Shown here: positions 53,119 to 62,033 of the stretch, piece by piece
Numbering within the stretch: position 1 is the first letter of the stretch
Layout: each line of letters starts with the position of its first letter
Assembly: GCA_027676805.1 (NCBI GenBank)
Contig: JAQENU010000006.1
Location: 62,001 to 126,000, forward strand
From: Coprobacillaceae bacterium UN01-12pH3A
GTDB lineage: Bacteria; Bacillota_I; Bacilli_A; Erysipelotrichales; Coprobacillaceae
Reading direction: 5' to 3'
Length of the DNA: 64,000 nt
Made by a program: the position numbers and the translations under genes
Notes under the pieces: generated by a model
The model's database searches: none
Told to the model about the DNA's origin: nothing
What the model saw: the letters and a program-made list of their open reading frames with translations, nothing else

Positions 53119-53995
53119 ACTGCAAAATGTTTGGTTAACCTTTATAATAGATGATCAATTTGATAATAAAACGATTGATGATCTATTTAAATATTTCCAT
53201 CTATCTAAAAAAAGTATTCACTTATTAAAACAAAATAAGGAATACTTTTTAAATAATCAATTTGTACCTTCTAATACGTGCCTTCATAAAAAAAATCAGT
53301 TCAAAATACATGCTTTCGATTACAGTGGGATAGACTTTATCCCTCAGCCAAGAGATATTCACATCATTTATGAAGATGACTTTCTTTTGATTATTAATAA
53401 AGATGCCGGAATGAATGTTCATCCCGATCAAAAAGAGGGTGTAGATACATTATGTAATTATGTTGCCTATTATTATCAGCAGCAGCATTTAAACCTGCCT
53501 GTTCGTTACCTGCACCGCTTAGATTTTGATACAAGCGGTCTGATCATGTTTTGCAAATGTGCCTTGATTCAGCCTTTATTAGATGACGCTTTGGCACATA
53601 AGCTTATTAAACGTACTTATTTGGCATTAGTAAAAGGCAATCTTCCAACTTCTAAGACACAGACCATACAAACCTATATCGCTAAAGATCGTCATCATTC
53701 AAATAAAATGAGAGTAGCAGATCATGGGCAGAAAGCAGTTACCCATTACCGATTAATTAAAAACTATAAAAATAAAGCCTTAGTGGAGTGTACAATAGAT
53801 ACAGGAAGAACCCATCAAATTCGTGTGCATTTAGCTTCGATTGGTCATGCTATTATTGGTGATCCCTTGTATGGAACACCGAGTGATAAAATTAAACGTC
53901 AATTTTTACATGCCTATCGACTCGAATTTACACATCCTGTCACGAATGAATCGATACAATTAGAATGTCCTTTACCTAAAGATCTATCTTTATAA
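53108..53995 (+). CDS. RluA-family pseudouridine synthase
   Basis: This 295-residue enzyme isomerises uridine to pseudouridine in rRNA or tRNA. The catalytic aspartate is in YLHRLDFDTSGLIMF (about residue 140), followed by KRTYLALVKG, and TGRTHQIRVHLASIGHAIIGDPLYG closes the active site. The N-terminal S4-like region is short. The ATG overlaps the last codons of rlmA (10 bases), so translation is coupled. A TTG seven codons earlier is an alternative start. The target site is unknown. Confidence 0.9.
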   Translation: MKYKLQNVWLTFIIDDQFDNKTIDDLFKYFHLSKKSIHLLKQNKEYFLNNQFVPSNTCLHKKNQFKIHAFDYSGIDFIPQPRDIHIIYEDDFLLIINKDAGMNVHPDQKEGVDTLCNYVAYYYQQQHLNLPVRYLHRLDFDTSGLIMFCKCALIQPLLDDALAHKLIKRTYLALVKGNLPTSKTQTIQTYIAKDRHHSNKMRVADHGQKAVTHYRLIKNYKNKALVECTIDTGRTHQIRVHLASIGHAIIGDPLYGTPSDKIKRQFLHAYRLEFTHPVTNESIQLECPLPKDLSL

Positions 53996-54011
53996 AGGAG
54001 ATTCTTTTTAT

Positions 54012-54040
54012 TTGACAGTTTTAGAATAAAGGTGTACATT
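54012..54040 (+). promoter_or_regulatory. Promoter of the flavin reductase-rubredoxin gene
   Basis: A perfect -35 TTGACA is followed after 17 bases by TACATT. A TATAAG five bases later is an alternative -10. Confidence 0.6.
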
Positions 54041-54076
54041 ATAAGTAGGAATGATTACTACTAAAGGAGGCAGTAT

Positions 54077-54679
54077 ATGAATAATTTAGCGATGTTTAAA
54101 ATGAGTTATGGTCTTTACGTACTTTCTGCTCGTGCAGAGGATAAGGATAATGGGTGCATCATTAATACTGCTATGCAGATTACTGATACGCCAAAACAAA
54201 TTATTATTGCGGTAAATAAACAAAATTTAACACATGATATGATTATGCAGACAAAGATGTTTAATCTGTCTATGTTAGATCAGCGCACGCCTTTCAGTGT
54301 TTTTCAAAACTTTGGTTTTCAAAGTGGGAGAACTGCGGATAAATTTAAAGATACCGCTATGAAACGCAGTGAAAACGGTATTGCTTATTTAACAGATACA
54401 ACAAATGCTTATATCTCAGCCAAGGTGATTGCCACATTAGATGTCGGAACACATACGCTCTTTATTGCTGAAGTGAGTGAAGCAGAGGTTTTATCAGATT
54501 CAGAATCTGTTACTTATACTTATTATCAAAGCCATATTAAGCCGGCTCCTAAAAAAGAAACGAAAAAAGGATGGCGCTGCAAAATCTGCGGATATGTCTA
54601 TGAAGGAGAAGAATTGCCGGAAGATTATATTTGTCCGATCTGTAAACATGGCGCTTCTGATTTTGAAAGAATTGAATAA
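54077..54679 (+). CDS. Flavin reductase-rubredoxin fusion (high-molecular-weight rubredoxin)
   Basis: This 200-residue protein has an N-terminal flavin reductase-like FMN domain (YGLYVLSARAEDKDNGCIIN, residues 10-150) and a C-terminal rubredoxin of about 40 residues with CKICGYVYEG and CPICKHGASDFE (four cysteines for one iron). Such fusions in clostridia pass electrons from NAD(P)H oxidoreductases to flavodiiron proteins that reduce oxygen or nitric oxide, so a role in oxygen defence is likely. No flavodiiron gene is adjacent. The ribosome site is AAAGGAGG. Confidence 0.9.
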   Translation: MNNLAMFKMSYGLYVLSARAEDKDNGCIINTAMQITDTPKQIIIAVNKQNLTHDMIMQTKMFNLSMLDQRTPFSVFQNFGFQSGRTADKFKDTAMKRSENGIAYLTDTTNAYISAKVIATLDVGTHTLFIAEVSEAEVLSDSESVTYTYYQSHIKPAPKKETKKGWRCKICGYVYEGEELPEDYICPICKHGASDFERIE

Positions 54680-54688
54680 TATAATGAG

Positions 54689-54713
54689 GCTGGAAAAGTA
54701 ACCAGCTTTTTTA
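54689..54713 (+). terminator. Terminator after the rubredoxin fusion gene
   Basis: GCTGG, loop, CCAGC is followed by six T on the plus strand. Confidence 0.8.
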
Positions 54714-54778
54714 TTTTAGTAATATCCCTTTCTTTTTTCTTTATCTAAAGTATACTAATAATTAGTGAGGTGACTTAA

Positions 54779-55441
54779 ATGAAACGAATTATGATCATAG
54801 AAGATGATAAATTAATGCGTGATGAATTAGCGAAGCTGCTGCAAAGTCATGAATATGAAACTTATATCTGTGAGGATTTCGATACTGCCCATATACAGGC
54901 TGAGAAAGTTAATCCGCATCTCATTCTGCTGGATATTAATCTGATTGGGGTGAATGGCTTTACGATCTGCAAACGTATTCGCCGTCTGCTTAAAACACCG
55001 ATTATTTTTGTAACCAGCCGCAACACGGATGAAGATGAACTAAACAGTATTATCAGTGGGGGAGATGACTTCATCGTGAAGCCTTATAATAAGCTGATTT
55101 TATTAGAAAAAATAAAGCGTTTGATTACCACGTTTGATCCTACTCATTTCAAAGAAATCAAGATTGATGAAGCGACATTGGATCTGCATCTATCGTTAAT
55201 TAAATATCAGGATCAGGAAGTAGAATTAAGTCGTAATGAGTTTAAGATCATGTATTATCTTTTCTTAAATCCACATAAAGATATCAGTAAAGATGAGTTG
55301 ATTGAATATTTATGGAATGATAAATTTTATGTGGATGAAAACATACTGAATGTCAATATGACTCGTATTCGTAAAAAACTAGAAAGCATTGGTTTATTTG
55401 ACTTTATTAAAACAATCCATAAGAAGGGCTATCGCATATGA
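54779..55441 (+). CDS. OmpR-family response regulator (BceR-like)
   Basis: This 220-residue regulator has a receiver domain (IIEDDKLMRDEL, phosphorylation site in ILLDINLIGVNGF, conserved Lys in DDFIVKPYNK) and a winged-helix DNA-binding domain (ELSRNEFKIMYYL, VNMTRIRKKLE, IKTIHKKGYRI). It overlaps the kinase gene by four bases. With the downstream Bce-type transporter this forms a peptide antibiotic sensing and resistance module. Confidence 0.92.
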   Translation: MKRIMIIEDDKLMRDELAKLLQSHEYETYICEDFDTAHIQAEKVNPHLILLDINLIGVNGFTICKRIRRLLKTPIIFVTSRNTDEDELNSIISGGDDFIVKPYNKLILLEKIKRLITTFDPTHFKEIKIDEATLDLHLSLIKYQDQEVELSRNEFKIMYYLFLNPHKDISKDELIEYLWNDKFYVDENILNVNMTRIRKKLESIGLFDFIKTIHKKGYRI

Positions 55442-56448
55442 AATTCAAGCATTATTTAGAACAGCGTATACGAGTTATCTTTCTGAATATTGTGCTGTTT
55501 ATTTTCTTTGGCAGTTTTATGTTTACCCTTTATGATAACTTTTCTCTCCTATTATTAATGGGAGGAGGGTGGTTCACCATTTTACTTATTTATTTCCTGA
55601 TTGACTATTTCCAACTAAAGCATCAATATAATAAAATTGAACGTTTAGTTGATGATCTTGATCAGAAATACCTTATACATGAAATTATTGAGGAACCTCG
55701 TCTGCTGGAAGCAAAAGCGTACTATTATGCGTTGAAAAAGGGATCGAAAGCGATGACGGATCAGGTTAGTGAGGCACGCCGCAACAGCAAAGAATATCAG
55801 GAATATATCGAAAGCTGGGTACATGAAATTAAAACGCCTATAGCCGCTATCTCCTTGCTTTGCGATAATACTCAAAACAAGGAATTAAAACAGCAAGTGA
55901 ATAAGATTGATCAGCTTGTCGAGCAGGTTTTATTCTATGCCCGCAGTGATAATACGCAAAATGATTATCTGATCAAAGAAACCACTTTAGAAGAAATAAT
56001 TCATCAATCCTTGATTGACTTTAAAAATCTGATCCTTGGCAATCATATTCATCTTGAAATCCACGATTTGGATCAAACCGTATATACCGATGAAAAATGG
56101 ATCCATTTTATTTTGAATCAGATTCTCTCCAATGCTATTAAATATATGAAAGACGAACCACGGGAATTAATGATTTATAGTGAAAAGCATGAATATAATA
56201 TTGATTTAGTCATTAAAGACAGTGGGATAGGGATCGCCCCACAAGAACTGCCGCGGGTATTCAATGCCGGTTATACCGGAGATGACCGCAAGAAGGAGCA
56301 TGCAACCGGAATGGGTTTATATATCAGTAAGAAATTATGTGATCGTTTAAACCTGGCATTGACCATCGATTCAAAATTAGGTGAATACACCTGCGTTAAA
56401 ATTACCTTTCCAATTGGAAAAGTTCATCAATTCAACCAAGAATCTTAA
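55438..56448 (+). CDS. Intramembrane-sensing histidine kinase (BceS-like)
   Basis: This 336-residue kinase has two closely spaced N-terminal membrane helices (about residues 13-29 and 36-56) and almost no extracellular loop, the hallmark of BceS-type kinases that sense through their partner ABC transporter. The H-box is SWVHEIKTPIAAIS, followed by N-box ILSNAIKYM, DSGIGIAPQELPRVFNAGYTG and GMGLYISKKL. A terminator follows, so the transporter genes have their own promoter. Confidence 0.92.
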   Translation: MKFKHYLEQRIRVIFLNIVLFIFFGSFMFTLYDNFSLLLLMGGGWFTILLIYFLIDYFQLKHQYNKIERLVDDLDQKYLIHEIIEEPRLLEAKAYYYALKKGSKAMTDQVSEARRNSKEYQEYIESWVHEIKTPIAAISLLCDNTQNKELKQQVNKIDQLVEQVLFYARSDNTQNDYLIKETTLEEIIHQSLIDFKNLILGNHIHLEIHDLDQTVYTDEKWIHFILNQILSNAIKYMKDEPRELMIYSEKHEYNIDLVIKDSGIGIAPQELPRVFNAGYTGDDRKKEHATGMGLYISKKLCDRLNLALTIDSKLGEYTCVKITFPIGKVHQFNQES

Positions 56449-56450
56449 GA

Positions 56451-56480
56451 AGTTCTTACAAAAGTGTAAGGATTTTTTTC
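56451..56480 (+). terminator. Terminator between the kinase and the transporter genes
   Basis: TTCTTACA, loop AAAG, TGTAAGGA and seven T are seen on the plus strand. Confidence 0.75.
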
Positions 56481-56489
56481 GTTTTTACT

Positions 56490-56498
56490 TGCTATAAT
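56490..56498 (+). promoter_or_regulatory. Extended -10 promoter of the transporter operon
   Basis: TGCTATAAT lies 20 bases before the small open frame. It has no clear -35. The regulator of this system is expected to act here, but no obvious dyad was identified. Confidence 0.55.
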
Positions 56499-56518
56499 AA
56501 GGGTGTAATAGAAAGAAG

Positions 56519-56695
56519 ATGAAAATTATGAAAAAACATTATGTCCGTTCTATATTTTTTACCCTATTTGGCATGTTGTTATCTCTAATTATATTTATAA
56601 TCGCATCACCGTTTATTCTGATTGATCGCTTATCTGCTTATTTCAAACAGAATAAACCGACAATGATACCAATAAGGAGTAAAATAAATGAATAA
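56519..56695 (+). CDS. 58-residue single-span membrane peptide preceding the Bce-type transporter
   Basis: This short frame is not a shadow of another gene. It encodes MKIMKKHYVRSIFF followed by a hydrophobic helix (LFGMLLSLIIFIIASPFILI) and a polar tail ending in MIPIRSKINE. GAAAGAAG is a usable ribosome site. Its stop overlaps the ABC ATPase start by eight bases, and the AAGGAG for the ATPase lies within it. It resembles small accessory peptides that co-fold with membrane transporters, but no family is recognised. An alternative is that it is merely a leader for translational coupling. Confidence 0.55.
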   Translation: MKIMKKHYVRSIFFTLFGMLLSLIIFIIASPFILIDRLSAYFKQNKPTMIPIRSKINE

Positions 56696-57455
56696 TTTAC
56701 TACAAGTTAAAAATGTAGAGAAATACTATGGCAGTAAAAAGAATATTACAAAAGCCTTAGATGATGTCAGTTTTGATATTAATGAAAATGAATTTACAGG
56801 AATCATGGGATCCAGCGGCAGCGGTAAAACGACTTTGCTGAATTGCATCGCAACCATCGATACTGTAAGCAGTGGGTTTATCTATATGGATAATATAGAT
56901 TTATCTGAGATCAAGGATAAAGACATTGCCCGATTTCGACGTGAAAATATTGGCTTTATATTCCAGGATTTTAACTTACTGGATACACTCACCATCAGTG
57001 AAAATATTGCCTTATCTTTAATTATCAATAATATAGATGCCAATAAAGTTGATGCGTTAGTTCATGAGTATGCTAAGAAACTGGGGATTGAAGATATCTT
57101 AGATAAATTTCCCTATGAAGTATCGGGAGGACAAAAACAGCGCTGTGCTTGTGCAAGAGCTTTGATCAATCATCCCAAGTTAGTATTAGCGGATGAACCG
57201 ACCGGAGCTTTAGATTCACATTCCGCCGGACTGCTTTTAGAAGCCATGAAAACAATGAATGAAAAATTAGGGGCAACAATCCTAATGGTAACTCACGACG
57301 CCTTTAGTGCCAGTTATTGTAAACGAATATTATTTTTAAAAGATGGGAAAATCTTTAATGAACTTGTTAAAGGTGATAAAACCCGCCGACAATTCTTTGA
57401 AGAAATATTGGATGTTTTAGCGACTTTAGGCGGAGACCATACCAATGTTAAGTAA
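56688..57455 (+). CDS. ABC transporter ATP-binding protein (BceA-like)
   Basis: This 255-residue ATPase has Walker A GSSGSGKTTLL (about 39-49), the Q-loop in FIFQDFNLLD, signature VSGGQKQRCACARAL, Walker B LVLADEPTGALD and H-loop MVTHDAF. The MacB/LolD-like subfamily matches bacitracin-type exporters. Its 3' end overlaps the permease start by 11 bases. It forms one module with the two-component genes upstream. Confidence 0.94.
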   Translation: MNNLLQVKNVEKYYGSKKNITKALDDVSFDINENEFTGIMGSSGSGKTTLLNCIATIDTVSSGFIYMDNIDLSEIKDKDIARFRRENIGFIFQDFNLLDTLTISENIALSLIINNIDANKVDALVHEYAKKLGIEDILDKFPYEVSGGQKQRCACARALINHPKLVLADEPTGALDSHSAGLLLEAMKTMNEKLGATILMVTHDAFSASYCKRILFLKDGKIFNELVKGDKTRRQFFEEILDVLATLGGDHTNVK

Positions 57456-59424
57456 ATTAGCATTACGCAATGCCAAGCGCTGCTTTAAAGATTATCTCAT
57501 CTACCTCATTACACTTATTATTGCGTTTGCTTTAATCTTCTCATTTAATTTAATAGTTTTTACTGATGATGTTATTGAGCTTAGTACTAATATGGATAGC
57601 TTCATGGCAATGATCATCTTTTTTAGTACTGTGATTGTATTTATTATAGGCATTCTCATCAACTACATGAATAAGTTTATTTTTGAAAAGCGAAGCCAAG
57701 AGTTAGGTACTTATCTTTTATTAGGAATAGAAAAGAAAAGTATTTCCCGCATGTTTTTGATCGAACAATTGATTCTAGGCATTGTATCCTTAGTGATTGC
57801 TTTAGTCATTGGTTTATTTTTAAGTCAGATTTTTATTGCCATCATTATGAATATCTTTGAACTGCCTTACATTGTCAAATTTAATTTAACCTATGAAGCG
57901 ATTGGCTTAACTGCTGTCTATTTTATATCTATTTATATTGTCGTTTTATTGAGATCAAGCCGACGCATCAAGAAGATGAATATTCATGATCTGATCTATT
58001 TTGATAAAGTGAATGAAACCACTTTATTTCAAAAGAAGATTTATCGCAACATTATTTTTACTGTTTCCGTGATTTTGGGTATCTGGGGACTATGCATTTT
58101 TCATGGAATCTTCAGCCCTGAAAATATAACCTTCTTCTTCCCGGACTTTATGAAGTCAATTATTTTATTGATCGTCAGCATCTATGGGATTTCAATGACA
58201 TTACCGCATTTTTTAATGTCATTTATTCTAAAGAATAAAAAGATAAAATATAAACATGATAATTTGTTTATTCTTCGCAATATTACTTCTAAAATCAATA
58301 CGATTGGGGTTACCATCGGAACCATTACATTATTAATCGCTTTAACGTTAGTCAGTGTCAATGTCAGTAATCTATTTACACAAGCTATGACCTTTCAAAA
58401 CAATCAGAGAATGCCTTATGACATTTTAGTTCATAATGCCTATGACAATTCTGATTTTAGTGAGGCATTAGATCTCGTTCATAAGAATTACACTATTGAG
58501 GATCAGGCTGCTTTTAAAGTCTATACAGACCGTTCCACTTATTTTGCACAGTTTATTGTCAATGAACTTGATAGCTATGATTCGGTTAATAACTACATTA
58601 GTGTAAGTGATTATAACCGTATTACCGGTCTTTTAGGAATGGCCCCGATTACTTTGAATGATGATGAATATTATATTAACTGCAATCCAACAGTTTTACC
58701 AGTCCTTTTAAAAAACAAAGATCAATTTATGTTGACTCATCCTAATGGAACTAATATGCATATTAAAGATATTGTCAGTGATCACTTTACTTCGTCATGG
58801 GCAGATTATGTTCAGGTCATCATTGTTCCTGATTCTTTTGTGGAAGGGATGGAGATCATCAATACTAATTTAGCGATCAATACCGTTGAAGAAACAACTG
58901 AAGAATTTTATTATGAAACATCTAAAGTGATAAATCAAAATGCTACTAAAGAGATGGATGAGGAGGGTGAATATTCCTTCTATGTCATGAATACAATTCA
59001 AGTACGAGGCTATTATCTAGCCCAAGATCGCTCTGCCATAACGATCATGGGATTCTCACTTCTTTATATATCCTTTATCTTTACCGCTGTGACCGGAACT
59101 ATTTTGGCGATTCAATGTCTAAGTGACTCTACTAAATACAAATTCCGCTACAATTTGCTGAGTCAGCTGGGATTAAGTAAAGACGCCATCCATCGCACTA
59201 TTTTTAAACAATTAGCTTTGACCTTTCTATACCCGCTGATTTATCCAATTATTATATGTATTTCAACAGGATTATCCATCAACCAATTATTTCTTCAAGT
59301 CTTACCTAACGCTTATGTTATTTGGGGAACGATGGGATTAGCACTGTTTATGTTTGGAACAATCTATATTGTTTATTTCATCACAACTTATATTGAGTTT
59401 AAAAATAACCTCGGAATCAAATAA
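57445..59424 (+). CDS. FtsX-type ABC permease (BceB-like)
   Basis: This 659-residue permease has about ten membrane helices and a large extracellular domain of about 200 residues between helices 7 and 8 (about 315-525), the layout of BceB-type transporters. These shield lipid II-cycle intermediates from peptide antibiotics and also activate the partner kinase. FtsX-like segments occur at both ends (KRSQELGTYLLLGIEKKSI, YNLLSQLGLSKDAI). The peptide recognised cannot be predicted from sequence. Confidence 0.92.
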   Translation: MLSKLALRNAKRCFKDYLIYLITLIIAFALIFSFNLIVFTDDVIELSTNMDSFMAMIIFFSTVIVFIIGILINYMNKFIFEKRSQELGTYLLLGIEKKSISRMFLIEQLILGIVSLVIALVIGLFLSQIFIAIIMNIFELPYIVKFNLTYEAIGLTAVYFISIYIVVLLRSSRRIKKMNIHDLIYFDKVNETTLFQKKIYRNIIFTVSVILGIWGLCIFHGIFSPENITFFFPDFMKSIILLIVSIYGISMTLPHFLMSFILKNKKIKYKHDNLFILRNITSKINTIGVTIGTITLLIALTLVSVNVSNLFTQAMTFQNNQRMPYDILVHNAYDNSDFSEALDLVHKNYTIEDQAAFKVYTDRSTYFAQFIVNELDSYDSVNNYISVSDYNRITGLLGMAPITLNDDEYYINCNPTVLPVLLKNKDQFMLTHPNGTNMHIKDIVSDHFTSSWADYVQVIIVPDSFVEGMEIINTNLAINTVEETTEEFYYETSKVINQNATKEMDEEGEYSFYVMNTIQVRGYYLAQDRSAITIMGFSLLYISFIFTAVTGTILAIQCLSDSTKYKFRYNLLSQLGLSKDAIHRTIFKQLALTFLYPLIYPIIICISTGLSINQLFLQVLPNAYVIWGTMGLALFMFGTIYIVYFITTYIEFKNNLGIK

Positions 59425-59518
59425 TGTAACCGCTTTAATTTATAGTAGCAATTTACACAGAAACTTGTTATAATTTAATCGATTTAGATACAATCATTTG
59501 ACTTTGGAGGGCTGTATA

Positions 59519-59740
59519 GTGAAACGTCTAATAAAGGAAAATAAAGGTGAATTCTTAATCTTTATAACCCTTATCGGTTTCTTATTAGTGAATAGCATCA
59601 TTGATAAAATTACCGTCGTACAAGTTAGCGGCTTCTTATTAATCCTGATTGCGGGATTATTGAGAATTCTTGTATTTAATAAACTGTGTAAACAGAATCA
59701 AAAAACCGTTAATGATTACATCCACATTGAAAAAAGCTAG
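59519..59740 (+). CDS. Small membrane protein, 73 residues
   Basis: This protein has two hydrophobic segments (FLIFITLIGFLLVNSII and VSGFLLILIAGLLRILV) with basic ends. The start is GTG eight bases after TGGAGGG; no ATG fits. A TGTTATAAT extended -10 lies 45 bases before the start, so it is transcribed on its own after the Bce-type operon. No family is recognised. Confidence 0.6.
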   Translation: MKRLIKENKGEFLIFITLIGFLLVNSIIDKITVVQVSGFLLILIAGLLRILVFNKLCKQNQKTVNDYIHIEKS

Positions 59741-59756
59741 CCGATTGGCTAGCTTT
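59733..59756. terminator. Bidirectional terminator after the small membrane protein gene
   Basis: AAAGCTAGCC, loop, GGCTAGCTTT lies at the stop codon. A second AAAAAAG/CTTTTTT hairpin nearby may end the converging thioesterase transcript. The remaining 100 bases before the thioesterase gene show no gene. Confidence 0.8.
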
Positions 59757-59896
59757 ATTACTTTAATAAAAAAGAACCTATAAAGGCGCTTTTTTGTGTA
59801 TTTGTTACGGGAAAACAAATACTATTATAGATATTTGGGACAAGCATAGTATAGCATATTCCCTGGCAAGTTTTTTTCATATTTTGTAAATCTAGT

Positions 59897-60616
59897 TTAT
59901 TTGTTTTTCATCACCATTTTAATTTCAAAACAGTTAATCTCTTTTACCATGCCTTTAAAATAATAGTGAATGTCATCATGATACATAAACAAATTGACTT
60001 TTTCATTAGGAGCGATTTCATGTTTAAAAAAGATATCGACAGTATGGATAAACTGATCTTTAAATACGGTATAATCCATTAGATCACATGCCCATTCCAA
60101 GTAACGAGCGTTATTCATATGTTGATTTGTATCAATGTCACTGTAACGAACTGTTCTTTCTTCTACTAATTGATAAGGAATTTCCTCGGTGATTTCTTGA
60201 GGTATGGCGATTTCTTCCTTGACTGATGTAATCTCCGGAAAATCAATTCCCACACGCTTAGGCATCGTGATTCTTCTTTTCTTTAGATCCAGCAAGGTCC
60301 AGATAGAAGAAGCCTTCATGATGGGCTGATCCTCTTTTAGTAATTGATAATAACGTGGAAAAATCACTTTTGAAGCAAAACCGGGATAAGTCAATAGCTG
60401 ATAATCTCCTGCGGTGATCGGTTCTTCTATTTCTAAATGCATCTTTGAAAGTACCCAGCCATATTTTTCAATCAAGCTTTCATTCCACACATTCAACATC
60501 ACGGCATGGGTTGTCGCTGCATTGGATAAAACATCGAATAAATGGGATAACTTTAATTTTCCGGTATAATCGACATTCTGATAATTGATCTCAAAATCTT
60601 TTTTATATTCTAACAT
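59897..60616 (-). CDS. Acyl-ACP thioesterase
   Basis: This 239-residue double hot-dog enzyme of the bacterial acyl-ACP thioesterase (FatA-like) family releases free fatty acids from acyl-ACP. It shows GWVLSKMHLEIEEP near residue 54, SIWTLLDLKKRRI, and the catalytic Asn/His region RYSDIDTNQHMNNARYLEW. It complements the fatty acid cluster elsewhere in this window and is common in gut Firmicutes. The ribosome site is AGAAAGGAAAG. Confidence 0.88.
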   Translation of the reverse strand: MLEYKKDFEINYQNVDYTGKLKLSHLFDVLSNAATTHAVMLNVWNESLIEKYGWVLSKMHLEIEEPITAGDYQLLTYPGFASKVIFPRYYQLLKEDQPIMKASSIWTLLDLKKRRITMPKRVGIDFPEITSVKEEIAIPQEITEEIPYQLVEERTVRYSDIDTNQHMNNARYLEWACDLMDYTVFKDQFIHTVDIFFKHEIAPNEKVNLFMYHDDIHYYFKGMVKEINCFEIKMVMKNK

Positions 60617-60673
60617 TTTTTCTTTCCTTTCTATAAAAGTTTGTATTTTAAATCACATCGGCATAAAATTGCG

Positions 60674-60712
60674 ATAATTTTACATAAAAGGCATTAATAA
60701 TAGTAAAATTAT
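60674..60712. promoter_or_regulatory. Inverted repeat in a divergent promoter region
   Basis: ATAATTTTAC and GTAAAATTAT are perfect 10-bp inverted repeats 19 bp apart. They lie between the thioesterase gene and the divergent membrane-protein gene. This may be an operator for either; the AT-rich context makes chance plausible. Confidence 0.35.
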
Positions 60713-60791
60713 ATCATTTTTTTATAAAAAATATAGGATTTATTCAAAATATTTTGTATAATGAGTGATAGGTATTGAAAGGAAGGTTTTT

Positions 60792-61307
60792 ATGGATAAT
60801 TTAGGAAATATTGGAAATATACTTAACCAAGTCATTCCTTTTGTGATTATGGCCTTTTTGGTTTATTTCTCATTAGTTGTTTGGTCATGTATCATTGGAA
60901 CTATAAAACAAAGACGCCAAGACAACAGTTTAGAGCCTTGCATGTCTAAAGCTGGGAATATTATTTACGGCATTGCATCTGTTCTATATGTCGTACTGTG
61001 GGGATTCTCAATTTATTATTTTGTTATCCTACTGAATATTAAATCAGGGATTATTACTGCCCTGGGAGCATTTAACGGGATTACCATCTATACATTGGTA
61101 TATGCTATGTTTATTCAGGATTTCATTCACGTTGGACGTAAAAAATTAATTATGGGAAATCGTTTATTTGAATATCGTCGAATGAAAAAAATTGCCTATC
61201 CAAAAAAACATAAAGCAAGCTTCATCTATGGACAAAAAGAATATATCTTCTCTACACGTTTCGTAGATGTCACAAAATTAAAAAAACATCTGACAAAAGT
61301 AAAATAG
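60792..61307 (+). CDS. Uncharacterised membrane protein, 171 residues
   Basis: Three or four hydrophobic segments are seen: residues 12-35 (VIPFVIMAFLVYFSLVVW), 52-76, 84-103 and a possible segment at 106-120. A basic, soluble C-terminus follows (MKKIAYPKKHKASFIYGQ). No family is recognised. The start is the ATG after AAAGGAAGG; an in-frame ATG nine codons earlier lies before that site. A TATAAT is 29 bases upstream. Confidence 0.65.
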   Translation: MDNLGNIGNILNQVIPFVIMAFLVYFSLVVWSCIIGTIKQRRQDNSLEPCMSKAGNIIYGIASVLYVVLWGFSIYYFVILLNIKSGIITALGAFNGITIYTLVYAMFIQDFIHVGRKKLIMGNRLFEYRRMKKIAYPKKHKASFIYGQKEYIFSTRFVDVTKLKKHLTKVK

Positions 61308-61341
61308 GCTATAACGAGTAAATATCGTTATAACCTTTTTT
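61307..61341. terminator. Bidirectional terminator between convergent genes
   Basis: GGCTATAACGA, loop, TCGTTATAACC and six T lie between the membrane-protein gene and queL. Confidence 0.9.
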
Positions 61342-61343
61342 AT

Positions 61344-62033
61344 TTAGTCTCCTACTCCGAAATCAGTTGGATCATATAAGAAATCATAGCGTGGATCCTC
61401 TTTAAGATACGCATATTGTTGCATAAACCATTCCACTAATGCATCATCTCTTTTAATCGCTGTTGTGTTATTGCGATAGACACTGATTGTTCCGTGATTA
61501 AAATTTGCTTGGAGGATATCCATATCTTTTTTGATCATTTCCTGTGTCTGTCCCTGAATGCCAACCATCAAACAAGGTGAATCAAAATATTGCTTTAGTT
61601 CTTCTATAGATGTAAAAGCAGCATTCTTATTTAAAACATCATTGCGGAAATGCTCATCGAATGTTTCCACCCCAATTTTACAGATCACTTGAATTCCAAA
61701 GTAAGCTTTCATTTCTTTTACTTTTTGATGATACAGCCAGTGGCTTTCAAAAAATAAAGTATGAATTTTTTTATCTTCAATGATCGCTTTGATCCTTTGC
61801 AGTGTTTCTTTTGGCAGTTCAAAAATACTGGCAGAATCAATGACTTCTAAAACACCGTATTTCCCGGTTACCTGATCTAATACTTCATTGTTTATCTTCA
61901 GCATTTCTTCTTTGCATGTAGAATTATCTTCAATATAATCACAAAAGCTGCATTTTGACCAGATACAAGGCCGAGCTTTAAGTAAGACGATTTCTCTTTT
62001 TATTTTATTGGTTATTTCGCTGTAGCGTTCCAT
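61344..62033 (-). CDS. queL: Radical SAM queuine lyase QueL (probable)
   Basis: This 229-residue protein has an N-terminal cysteine cluster PCIWSKCSFCDY (spacing Cx4CxxC, not the usual Cx3CxxC) and weak radical SAM barrel features (HTLFFESHWLYH, CKIGVETFDEHFRNDVLNK). The gene overlaps an ECF S-component gene that sits behind a preQ1-I riboswitch. In Clostridioides difficile a radical SAM enzyme, QueL, converts queuine to preQ1 and works with the ECF transporter QrtT. The context matches that salvage pathway. The start is the ATG after GGGGGATAAA. The assignment rests on context plus motif. Confidence 0.72.
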   Translation of the reverse strand: MERYSEITNKIKREIVLLKARPCIWSKCSFCDYIEDNSTCKEEMLKINNEVLDQVTGKYGVLEVIDSASIFELPKETLQRIKAIIEDKKIHTLFFESHWLYHQKVKEMKAYFGIQVICKIGVETFDEHFRNDVLNKNAAFTSIEELKQYFDSPCLMVGIQGQTQEMIKKDMDILQANFNHGTISVYRNNTTAIKRDDALVEWFMQQYAYLKEDPRYDFLYDPTDFGVGD

